Source: Przewalskia tangutica (Eukaryota > Streptophyta > Magnoliopsida > Solanales > Solanaceae). Taken from it: 64,000 nt of DNA. Within the stretch, counting starts at the first letter, position 1. Each line of letters starts with the position of its first letter. A model generated the notes under the pieces. It made no database searches, was not told the origin of the DNA, and saw only the letters and a program-made list of their open reading frames with translations. A program made the position numbers and the translations under genes. Shown one piece after another: positions 22,021 to 31,861 of the stretch. Location: positions 75,039,093 to 75,103,092 of the forward strand of contig CM056724.1 in the NCBI GenBank assembly GCA_029844215.1, in the 5' to 3' direction.

Positions 22021-22871
22021 ATGCCCCGATGCGAGGAATACCTCATGCGGGTCCATGAGACCTATGCGGAGCTGCGGGAGTTCCAGGATTATGGTGCGAG
22101 GAATACCTCATGCGGTTTTGTGGCCATGCGGATCTGCGGAGTCGGGGCGACGCCGGGATTAGCTACCCTCGGCGCGAGGAATACCTCACGCGCCTAGGTG
22201 GCCTATGCGGATCGCGGAGTCGAGATTAGGCTCGCATAATGATACTATGGGCGATTGGCCTTGCTTCGATCATTAGCGGCCTAGAAAAGACCAGTTACAT
22301 TATGTCTATTTTTGCTCTTGTTTATGATGTGGCACTATGTGCGGTTAACTTGGTTGTTTCGTGCATATTGGTGAATTGGTTTTAAAATGTTATAGTTATA
22401 TATATATCAGTATTTTCAGTTTCACATACTTGGTACCTGTTGTACTGACCTCCTTCGGGGGGCTGCGTTCATGCCGCAGGTAGAGGTACATCAGTCGTTG
22501 ATCCTCGCTCGTAGGATCACAGTTCAGCGTTTTGGGAAGCTCCGTTTCTCCGGAGGCTTATCTTTTGGTATGATTCCCTGAGATTGCAGGTACTTGTACA
22601 TTCAGGGGTATGGCGGGGCCCTGTCCCGTCATAGTTGTTATAGAAATTCTTAGAGGTCTGTAGTACTGTTGTGGGCAGGGTTTGTAAAGGATGTAACTGT
22701 TCAAGTTTTGGTTTATATATACATGCCGAAATGCGACATTTTCTTGGTTAGACTGTTCTTACTCTTTATTGTTTCATGTCTTGTTTTTATATTCCGCTGG
22801 TTACTATGATGTATTTCTACTTGGGTGCCCGGGTAAGGCACCAGTCACGGGCCCGGGATCGGATCGTGACA
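22021..22871 (+). mobile_element. Element C, 5' LTR, 3' part
   Basis: It resumes the LTR interrupted at 2814: repeats of ATACCTCATGCGG, then the conserved block ending TATTCCGCTGGTTACTATG and the terminus GATCGTGACA at 22871. A PBS follows four bases later, which proves this is the 5' LTR of an element rather than a solo LTR. Confidence 0.92.
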
Positions 22872-22875
22872 AAAG

Positions 22876-22887
22876 TGGTATCAGAGC
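22876..22887 (+). promoter_or_regulatory. Element C primer-binding site (tRNA-iMet)
   Basis: TGGTATCAGAGC starts four bases after the LTR terminus. Intact. Confidence 0.95.
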
Positions 22888-23075
22888 AGTTAGTCCTCGG
22901 AAAGTGTCTACAGACCGTGTCTAGTAGAGTCTTGATTATCGGTGTGTTGTGCACCACATCTATAATCAGGAGGCTGCAGGACATTTAGGATTGGTTTCCA
23001 TTCTTCTCACTCTGAGATCATGCCTTAGAGCCGTGTTATAAGTTGGACCCCTCTGACGTAATTCTTTCACCAGTT

Positions 23076-24258
23076 ATGCCTCTGCAAAAGGAAACCAGGG
23101 CCCAGAAGGGCAAGTCAGCAGGAGGACCTGCGAGCAGAACACAGAGGAGTACGATGGCGCAGGCCCGATCATTACCCGAGGTAATACCTCAGACGGCGAG
23201 TTCCACGACGCCGCCGGCCCCAGTAGGGTTTAGGGCCGCAGCAGTGGCTACTGATACCACGATACCCGAGTCTCCAGTTCCACGACCAGGAGCCGAGGAT
23301 ATGAGTTACAAGGAGATGGACCAGTTACTAGCTAGGCTTGTGGCGAGGAATGAGGACAGACGTGAGGCAGCGGTTCCGGTAATCCCAGTGGTTCACCCTA
23401 GGTCCGATAGTTGGAGACTTCAAGACTTCTTGAGTTGCAGTCCACCAGAGTTCTATGGATCGAGAACTGAGGAAGATCCTCAGGAGTTTATTCGACAGCT
23501 GCAGCGGATCATGAAAGTGATCAAAGCCTCAGAGACAGGGTCGGTGGTACTAGGTTCACATCGACTGCGTGATACTGCAGTCGACTGGTTTGATTCGTGG
23601 GATCTGTCCCGGGGAGAGCATGCACTTCCAGCCGTATGGGACGAGTTCTCGGAAGCATTTCTTACACACTTCTTGCCTCCGCAGATGAGGAGAGCTTGGT
23701 CAGATATATTTATGATGTTGAGACAGAACGGACGGACGGTTCGGGAATATAGTATAGAGTTTGACTCGTTGGCTCGTTATATCCCCGCTTTAGTGGCAGA
23801 CATGGAGGATAGAGTGCACCGCTATGTCACAGGGCTCGATGATTATTTAGCGGAGGGTTGCACATGAGTAGCTCTTCAGCCGGGCATGGACATTCCCCGC
23901 ATCCAGGCTTATGCACAGGGGATTGAGGAACGTAGAGACCGACGTAGGGACCAGGATCAGCATAAGAGGGCCAGGGTAGCAGGGTCCTTCGGTAACTCAG
24001 GAGACAGACCGCCTCAGCAGCAGGCTAGTTATATACCTCCGCCGGTACAGAGTAGTCCTCCACAGTCTTCAGGGCGTCCAGGGTTTTCCGGAGGCGGTCG
24101 AGCTCCTGTGTTTGATTTTAGGGATTAGAGTACTGCGGATGAGGCCACCCGTATCTCAGTGTGGCCGTTGTGGTAAAACCCATAGGGAGGAGTGTCGTAC
24201 TAGTTTGGGAGATTGCTATACTTGTGGCCGACAGGGCCATTTTGCGAAGAAGTGTCCG
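23076..24258 (+). pseudogene. Element C gag, best-preserved copy
   Basis: The start at 23076 (MPLQKETRAQKG) is chosen because MPPR/MPHV-type starts occur at the same place in P2 and N4. A Pro/Ala-rich amino terminus is followed by the capsid-like core: LQDFLSCSPPEFYGSRTEED at about residue 110, then WFDSWDLSRGEH, FLTHFLPPQMRRAWSD, and MEDRVHRYVTGLDDYLAEGC. A TGA stop at 23865-23867 stands where related copies encode Arg. The same frame then continues through ALQPGMDI to a stop at 24126. Two zinc knuckles follow in a shifted frame at 24160-24258: CGRCGKTHREEC (short) and CYTCGRQGHFAKKC (perfect CX2CX4HX4C). Gag would form the particle and bind the RNA. Only these two lesions break it. Confidence 0.92.
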
Positions 24259-24263
24259 ACCAG

Positions 24264-25207
24264 AGGTAGCGCGGCAAAGGGATAATGAAGCAGTAGTTAC
24301 AGGTATATCCTTAACCCTCTAGAGATTTGTATGCGTGATATGATGATTTTATGTTAAAGTGTTATGTTTGGATATCACTGTGTAGAATTGTGATTTAGAG
24401 AACATGGTTAGTTGAAAAGGGTAAGTCTGGGGATGAGACAATTGTGAACCTTAGAATTTATAACAGTTGAGACTGAGACCTTAGATGTAAGGTCGTCTTG
24501 AGTAAAAGATTTTACGGTTAGTCTTTGTCGGAGTGCATAGTATATGTGGAGTATTTGTGTGATAATTCCATGGGTAGTTTGAGATAGAAGTGGTAGCTTT
24601 CATGACGTGAATTAGTAAGATTGTTCCGGATCGGGGAACGAGAGAGTTTGGCGCGATAATGGGTCGGGTTGAGGCCAGATTGCGGGTCAACCCGCAGCCC
24701 GGAATAAAGTGAGGTAAATTTGAGGTGGTCCCGCTAGGTGATGGGGTCACGAGGGTGCAAGGCCCAAGTTTAGATAACCATGGTACGAGTTCGTAGACGC
24801 GTTCGACCATAATCGGATCTTGAAGGTCGGGATTGGCCTTAAAGGAATATGAGGCTGGTAAGATGACCAAGGTTGGAGGTGGTAACTCCAAGATTTTGGA
24901 AACTGAAGCAATGACGGAAGTATGGTACGAGTTCGGGTGTTCGAGGAGGGTACGACGAGTAAGAAAAGAGGCGAAGATGTGTTAAGAAGATGGAAGTGTT
25001 CTTTTTATAAGTAAAGATGTGAAGAAAGTATCCTTTGGACCATGGGTGGAGCTAATGGTATGGATATACGCTTTAGAGATGATTCTTCGTTGGCTCGGAT
25101 GTGCGTTTTCGCGCGTATGTTGTATTATGGCCATGTGTGGAATAATTGGTTTCGTAAGTATAAGAGGGAAGACTATACCGGCACAGATATGTTTTGAGAC
25201 TTAGAAG
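24264..25207 (+). other. Element C noncoding interior, pol absent
   Basis: Just under 1 kb separates the zinc knuckles from the PPT, where a gag-pol element has over 3 kb of pol. No protease, RT, RNase H or integrase motif is readable. Parts match the noncoding interiors of N2 and D: the segment 24720-24810 has counterparts at 8852-8915, 46390-46475 and 52630-52715. C is therefore a gag-bearing non-autonomous element and not a simple truncation of N1. Confidence 0.78.
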
Positions 25208-25242
25208 GAACATTCGGGACGAATGTTTCTAAGGGGGGAGAA
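25208..25242 (+). promoter_or_regulatory. Element C palindrome and polypurine tract
   Basis: GAACATTCGGGACGAATGTT (25208-25227) can fold into a stem of eight to nine pairs with a three-base loop. It is followed by the tract AAGGGGGGAGAA (25231-25242) that abuts the 3' LTR. Confidence 0.9.
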
Positions 25243-25445
25243 TGTTATACCCCGTAGTTCCGGAATATGTATGTAAAGACGTACGTACGAATGTATAAAC
25301 CCTAATTAGGGTAAGAATGAAAGAATTGTTTTCCGACGGAAAATATTCTGAACCTTGTGAAGGAAATTTTACGTTTTCAATATTTTTACAACTATGAAAT
25401 TTTTCCGAGAGATGAAATATTTTGGACCAATAGGAGGGAGACATG
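25243..25445 (+). mobile_element. Element C 3' LTR, first part
   Basis: It begins TGTTATACCCCGTAG right after the PPT. It is interrupted after ACATG (25441-25445) by solo LTR S1 and resumes at 31012 with a repeat of ACATG. Confidence 0.92.
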
Positions 25446-25830
25446 TGTTATACCCCGTATTTCTAGAGTATGTATGTGAGGGCGTACGTACAAAAGTTTT
25501 TAGCCTTAAAGTAGGCATAAGGGTCGAAATTGTGCACAACTAGCGAAAAGAGTCATTTTCCGACGAAACGTTTTCCGGACATTGCGAAGGGAAAAATACG
25601 GTTATGTCATTTATTATTTTTGCGGATTTTTCCGAGAGACGAAATATTTTGGACCAACGGGAGGGTGACATGTGTCACCCTAAAAGTGGACAAAACCTTG
25701 GGCGTTTTGGCCTTGTTTTTGGTCAAGGGTTAGGTAGGATATTTTGGTGGTAGATGGATAAGGTACACTTGCCCAAATCCTCACCCTACACTTGCCCACC
25801 ACTTCTCTTGATCTTGGCCCTTGGTTGTCC

Positions 25831-25838
25831 TATAAATA
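25831..25838 (+). promoter_or_regulatory. TATA-like box in solo LTR S1
   Basis: TATAAATA follows the conserved context CCCTTGGTTGTCC and lies about 385 bases into the LTR. A solo LTR can keep promoter activity toward flanking DNA; here the downstream DNA is more LTR sequence. Confidence 0.65.
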
Positions 25839-27312
25839 CCCCCTTAGTTGAAGACTTATTCTTCATCCACACTTGTGAAATTCCAAGGAAAATACTCCCT
25901 CCCCTTTGTGTAGTTTTCGTCCTACCTTCCCCCTCCCCTTTTATGAAGCCGTAGCCGAGGCAAACCCCCCCTTCCTAAAGTGGTTCTCGTATAAATACCC
26001 CCCCCCCCCCCCCTTGGTAGAAAAGTATTCTCCAAGTGTTGTTACTATTCCCAAATACTTTAGCCCAAATACCTTGTAGTACTTTCCAAAGTTACCTCTA
26101 TACTAAAAGCCCAGAAATACTATTATACTTCCCTTCAGTCACAAAAACGAAACCCTAAGGAAAATCTTCATAGCCGGTTGAAGTATTAAGAAGAAGTTGC
26201 GTAGAACTTCTAAGGGTTGTTTGGAGCGGGTTGGAGCGCACGGAGTAGGAGCTAAACGTTGCTCAGGATCGACATTTAACTTGGATAATTTTGGGCTTAT
26301 CGAGGTAAATAATCCTATCCTTCTAGTGTAATTGGAGATTACATACTGTAGTAGTATAGAAGTGAATATAAGAGAATTGAACTGTAATAGAAGGATATTA
26401 CAGAAAAGGAATTGAACTGAAATCACATCAGAAGAATATTAAAGAAGAAGATTTAAATCAGACTTACATAGATCAGTATTTACTGAGACTTGTGTAGTTT
26501 GGCGGGTAGGTAAGTGCTGCCCAATTTTCCGTAGAATAAAGGAATCAGTATCTAGAATTATTACAGAGTAGTCTAGACGTTGATAGACTTATATGACCAA
26601 TATAGGTTGAAATCGCGAGTAGCGATTCTACTCGAAGGAGGAAAAGGCTAAGGATTACGATGACGTTGGAGCTATTTGCTAATAGTCGATAAATCGTCAC
26701 GAGGTATGTGATTCTTCCTATACTCTTGAGCATGATATTTTAAAAAAGTATATATATATATATATATAGTACGGTAGACGTACGTGCGTTAACTGAACGT
26801 AGTTTTACGGCAATGTCTTTTGACTTAAGCCTGAATAATAAGAATCTTGAAGTATTTCAAAAGAATTAAGAAACCGTTTTGAAAGAAGAGTAACACTTGG
26901 TTTTGAAAGTTAAGAGTTATACTAGCTTTATGGGAAGTTGGGTATAACGACTTAAGAGTAATAAAATGAATGGTTTATTGATTTTAAAAGTTAAGAGACT
27001 TGATCTCAAAAGATAAGAGACTTGACTTAATTGATTTAATATGAATTTTGTTAAAAGGCGTGAAACCTCATTCGTGAGTAGTGAGTACTTGGTTTGTAAA
27101 AGGAATAATGTTTTACTGGTTTCGGAAATGAGAATAAGTATCGAACAAACCACAGCAGCGTTAATAAAGGGAAATGTAATGACTAATAAAGTATTATTAA
27201 AACCAGTAGAAACCTCCATCTGCATAGAAGTTAAGATGAGACAAAATGATATTACATTTCCTAGATCATGGCTGCTATGAACAAGAATAACCTACTCACA
27301 CATAAGGCATAT

Positions 27313-29745
27313 TGTCACGACCCGTTCCGGGGCCCGTGACTGGTGCCTTACCGGGGCACCCAAGTAGTCACACATCAGAGTAATCAGCGGAAATATAAAG
27401 CAAGACATGAAACAGTTTATAAAATAAGACACAGTTTATGTGAAAAAAACATCGCCTTTCGGCATATATATATATAATCATGGTTTAGCAGTTACCTCCG
27501 AATCGCATAACATGACTACTGCACTCTAAGGAAATATACAACTATGGCGGAGGCCCGCCATACCCCGATCAGATACAAAACTATCTACAACAGGAGATCA
27601 TACCAAAAGTAGAGCCTCGGAAGAGATGGAGCTCCCGACACCAACGTAGAGATCCTAAGGATGCGGATCTAGCACCGCTGCCCTTACTGCGCATGAACGC
27701 AGCCCGGCGAGGTCACAACAGTACTAAGTATGCGAAATCAGAAAGTACTTAAATGAAAACATATCATTTTAAAACCGGTTTACAAATATGTGTGAAACAA
27801 CCAAGAAACCGCACGTAGTGCCACATCACAAACAAGAGCAACAATAGGTAATCGTAATAGGTCTTGTCTAGGCCGCGAATGATCAAACAGGGCCACTCGC
27901 CCATATCATCATTCGCAAGCCTAATCTCGACTCGAGTCCGCATAGCCACTCACGGGCCCGCATGAGGTATAACCCCGCGTCGAGGGTAGCTACTCTCGGC
28001 ATCGCCCCGACTCGTTGTCCGCATGGCCACATAGACCGCATGAGGTATAACCCCGCATACTAACTGGAACTCGTAGCTCCGCATAGGCCCCTGGACCCGC
28101 ATGAGGTATTCTCGAATCATGGTCCTGCATCACCGAGTCTACCCCGTCGGAGGGGCATTTTAACCCGTATTATCTCAAGAGGTGAGTGATAGTATACTAA
28201 CATAACGACTTATCTTTAAACAACATAATCACAACAAGAATACTCTTTTTCACAAGCGTTACAAGACACTAACACACATAGCATCATATCATGTCTACTT
28301 ATCAAACCATCTTATTATTCTTTTCACAATTCAATATAAGTCTGTTATAAACACATAGGCAAACTGTTTCTTTTATCAATCTTAAGTGGTTATACTTAAC
28401 CTCCCATAAGGTTAGTATAACTCTTAAGCTTCTGTTTAAAAACCAATTAGTCTTCTTCTGTTAAAAAAAGATTCAGTATTCTTTAAAAATGCTTTGGATC
28501 TTTATTATTCAGGCTTAAGCCGTGAGGCATTGCCGTAAGTGTTATTCAGGCTTAAGCCGTGAGGCATTGCCGTAAGTATTATTCAGGCTTAAGTCAAAGA
28601 CATTGCCGTAGTTATATTTTAGTTAACACATGTACGTCTACCGTACTATATATATTGTAAAATATCATGCTTTAGGAAGAATCACATACCTTCTCAGCGA
28701 AAACCACCTGCCAAGTTGAATATGTCGCGCGCAGAGAGTCAGCCTATAATAGTCACAGATATCTATCAAAGACTACTCTGAAGGTCATTCTAAACAGGGG
28801 GTTCATAATTCTACGGTAAGTCGGGCAGCACTTCCCTACCCGGTGAGCTATATAAGTCTACTGTGAAAACAGTCCTATGTAAGTACAGTTTGATTATTCT
28901 TCTTTTAAACCCTTCTAAGTGATTAATACTTATTCTTATACTTCTACAGTATGCATTCTCTAATACAAAAGAGGGTTAGGATTATTACCTCGGTAAGCCC
29001 AATAATATCCTAGAAAAAGTCGCGCCTGAGCAAGGTTTTGCTCCTAAGTTGTATGCTCCAAGAACCTTAGAAGTTCTTCACAACTTCTACTAAGTACTAA
29101 GGTATTTGGGCTAGGGCATTTTGGGCATTATAACGATACAAGAAGGTAAATTTTCTACCAAGGGAGGGGGGGTAGATTTTGGGCTAGGCTCGGGGGGGGG
29201 ATTCGGCCTAGGGCCACTTAGTCTAGAGGAAGAGGGCTTGGACGAAATGGCTAACAAGGGAGAAGGGAGGATTTTCAAGACTTGGAAAGTAATTTGTGGA
29301 TGAAGAACTCTTCATCTTAAGGGGGGTATTTATAGGTCAAGAAGTGGCCAACCAATGGCCAAGATTTAGACAAGTGCAAGGCAAGTGTAGGGTGAGGATT
29401 AACTATACACAAATATCCTACCAACTCCTTGACTTGTGCACAAGGCACAAAAAACGTGTTCCTCCTAGCCCAAATCGTCCAAATGGACGATTTCAAGTCC
29501 ATCAATTGGAGGGTGACAAGTGTCGCCCTCCCGTTGGTCCAAAATGTTTCGTCTCTCGGAAAAATCCGCAAAAATTAGAAATGGCATAGCCGGAATTTAC
29601 CCTACGAAAGTTGTGGAAACGTTTCGTCGGAAAACTATTCGTTTTGTGAGTTGTGCCTAAAAAAAAACGTTTTGCCTAAACTTTAAGGCTAGACTTTTTG
29701 TACGTATTCCCTTACGTACATACTCTGGAAATACGGGGTATAACA
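27313..29745 (-). mobile_element. S2: solo LTR nested in S1
   Basis: A 2433-bp minus-strand LTR running from TGTCACGACCC to GGGGTATAACA. The five bases CATAT flank it on both sides (27308-27312 and 29746-29750), so this is a complete insertion reduced to one LTR. It is closest to the LTRs of N1 and N4, with the same CCGCAT module (about 27935-28150) and 37-bp repeat (28507-28617). A TATA-like box lies at 29327-29334 in minus sense. Confidence 0.94.
28507..28617 (-). repeat. 37-bp tandem repeat in S2
   Basis: Three copies start at 28507, 28544 and 28581, exactly 37 bp apart. The first two are essentially identical and the third has diverged. Confidence 0.9.
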
Positions 29746-30015
29746 CATATATTACTCAACTGTTTTTAAAAGAGAATTATGTTATTAAATGATTAAGACT
29801 ATGAACTATGAAATCTTTCGAAAATAAGAAACGTGAATATTTGAAATTAGGCAAACTTGAACTTTTGGAAAAGAATGTTGTTACTTGACTTTAAGAGGGA
29901 AAGTGCTTTGGTTTAAAAAGGAAGGGCATAATATTGTCTTAATTGTTTTAAAAGGAAAACATGGTAATATCTTAATCTATCTTAAAAGAGCGTTTAAATG
30001 TTATGGCCACACGAC

Positions 30016-30370
30016 ACCGCGTTCATGGGATGAACCGGGAATGTATTTCACTCGACTACCGCGTTCATGAGATGAACCGGGAATGTATTTCACTGACTAC
30101 GCGTTATGAGATGAACCGGAATGTATTTCACTCGACTCGCGTTCATGGATGAACCGGAATGTATTTCACTCGACTACGCGTTCATGGGATGAACCGGAAT
30201 GTATTCACCACGATACCGAGTTCATGAGATGAACGGGAATGTATTTCATGCGACACGCATTCATGGGATGAACCGTAATGTATACCACTGATTTGATACC
30301 GAGTCCATGAGATGGACCGGGAATGTATTCCATACGATTTCACCTCGAGTCCATGAGATGGGCCGAGACA
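30016..30370 (+). repeat. Minisatellite of about 39-46 bp, eight to nine copies, in S1
   Basis: The core CGTTCATGGGATGAACCGG is followed by GAATGTATTTCACTCGAC. Copies start near 30018, 30060, 30102, 30138, 30178, 30217, 30256, 30299 and 30345. The core contains the near-palindrome TTCATGGGATGAA. Unit lengths vary through small indels. It occupies the LTR slot in which other copies hold a different array. Confidence 0.88.
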
Positions 30371-31011
30371 TGTTACACGTATCACATAACTAATACCTAG
30401 ACTGCCGGCAGTGAGGAAGGAGTTCCACGGCATGAGGATGACTTTGAGCGTGAGTCCACGACTTGACATATTTGTTTTATATTATGAACTGTAGTTTTTT
30501 TATCATACATGTCTCCTGCTTTATATACACTACTATGATTTCATTTACAGTATTTTTCAGTTTCACATACTTGGTACCTGTTGTACTGACCTACTTCGGG
30601 GGGCTGCGTTCATGCCGCAGGTAGAGGTACACCAGTTGTTGATCCTCGCCCTTAGGATCACAGTTCAGCGTATTGGGAAGCTCCGTTTCTCCGGAGGCTT
30701 ATCTTTTGGTATGTTTCCCTGAGTTGTAGGTTCTGTACATTCAGGGGTATGGCGGGGCCCTGTCCCGTCATAGGTGTTACTTTCTTAGAGGTGCAGTAAT
30801 CTTTGTTGTGGGCGGGGTTTGTCAAAAAATGATGTAACTGTTCAAAATTTATGTATATATGCAAGGAGGAAACCGTTTTGGTTGGCCTGTTTTATTATCT
30901 TATCTCTTGTTTCATATCTGTATGTTTTATATTCCGCTGATTTCTCTGATGTATGACTACTTGGGTGCCCGGGTAAGGCACCAGTCACGGGCCCCGGAAC
31001 GGGTCGTGACA

Positions 31012-31861
31012 ACATGTGTCACCCAAGTGGGCAAGACAAGTGGACAAAGTCTTGTATGGTAATTACATGGCACTTGGACGTTTTTTGCTAGTTGGTGGGC
31101 TAGTCAAATGGTCAAAGTCTTGCATGGCTTTTGTGGGACAAATGGAGAAAGGAACCTACACAAACACATCTATACCATACACATGTTTCAATCCTAACCC
31201 TTGATTTTCCTATATAAACCCCTCTAGTTGATGAAAATCTTCCACACTTATAACATTTCAAGACTTGAAAATATTTTCTCTCCCTCCCTAGTTGCTCTCG
31301 TCCCACCCCCCTTTTTCTTGAGCAAATGTTGTCCAAAATTCTTAAACTTATAAGTGTTCTTCCTTAATGTATTAGGAATATTATTAACCAAGAGTTAGAC
31401 AAGATTTCACACCCCTAGCCTCAAACCCCCCCTCCTGGCCGAGAGTGGGCAGATTTTCGGGACTGTTTTGAACAGATTTTTAGTCAAATTTGGAAGGTAA
31501 TATCTCCTATCATATTAGGAGTTTTGGGTGTTTCAAAATCTTAAAATGAAGTTCGTCGAGTCTAGTTTCCAACGCAACAAAGCGCTCGTCGATAGGATAC
31601 TGGAGTAGAGAGTTATCGACGTTACAAGTTCAGCAGACGAAGCAGTGGCTAAAAATCTGGACAGTCACGTTTTTGGGCTATTTTGAGGTAATGAACTTTA
31701 CACCTCTTTGTGAAGTTGATTATTATGTATATATGGATATTATACATATATTGGAAGTATATTATGGACTATAAGATATAAAGAAAGATTTGGATCTTGT
31801 TAAGATGTTAAAAGGAGAATTGGCATATTATCCGTTAAAATGGTAAAAATGTATTCATTAC
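31012..31861 (+). mobile_element. Element C 3' LTR, second part
   Basis: It starts with the second ACATG and continues the LTR through a TATATAAA box (31211-31218) into an AT-rich stretch. At 31862 minus-strand LTR M3 begins. The rest of this LTR is not seen again in the window, so it lies beyond it or is lost. Confidence 0.8.

Larger units (their letters stand above)
25446..31011 (+). mobile_element. S1: solo LTR, split by S2
   Basis: It begins TGTTATACCCCGTATTTC at 25446 and ends GTCGTGACA at 31011, with ACATG duplicated at 25441-25445 and 31012-31016. With S2 (27313-29745) and its duplication removed it is about 3.13 kb. It has no PBS, gag, pol or PPT, so it is a solo LTR left by recombination between two LTRs. 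A TATA-like box is at 25831-25838 and a minisatellite at 30016-30370. Confidence 0.93.

Noticed and set aside
24481..24891. 136-residue open frame on the minus strand inside element C
   Set aside because: It is antisense to conserved noncoding interior, matches no family I know, and the corresponding stretch in N2 and D is not open.
26750..26770. TA-repeat as a promoter
   Set aside because: A simple TA microsatellite in mid-LTR; the conserved TATAAATA box lies elsewhere.
26917..27280. Frames on both strands in S1 with hydrophobic stretches
   Set aside because: AT-rich LTR sequence present in several LTRs (for example 39599-39877) with differing frames; no conserved reading.
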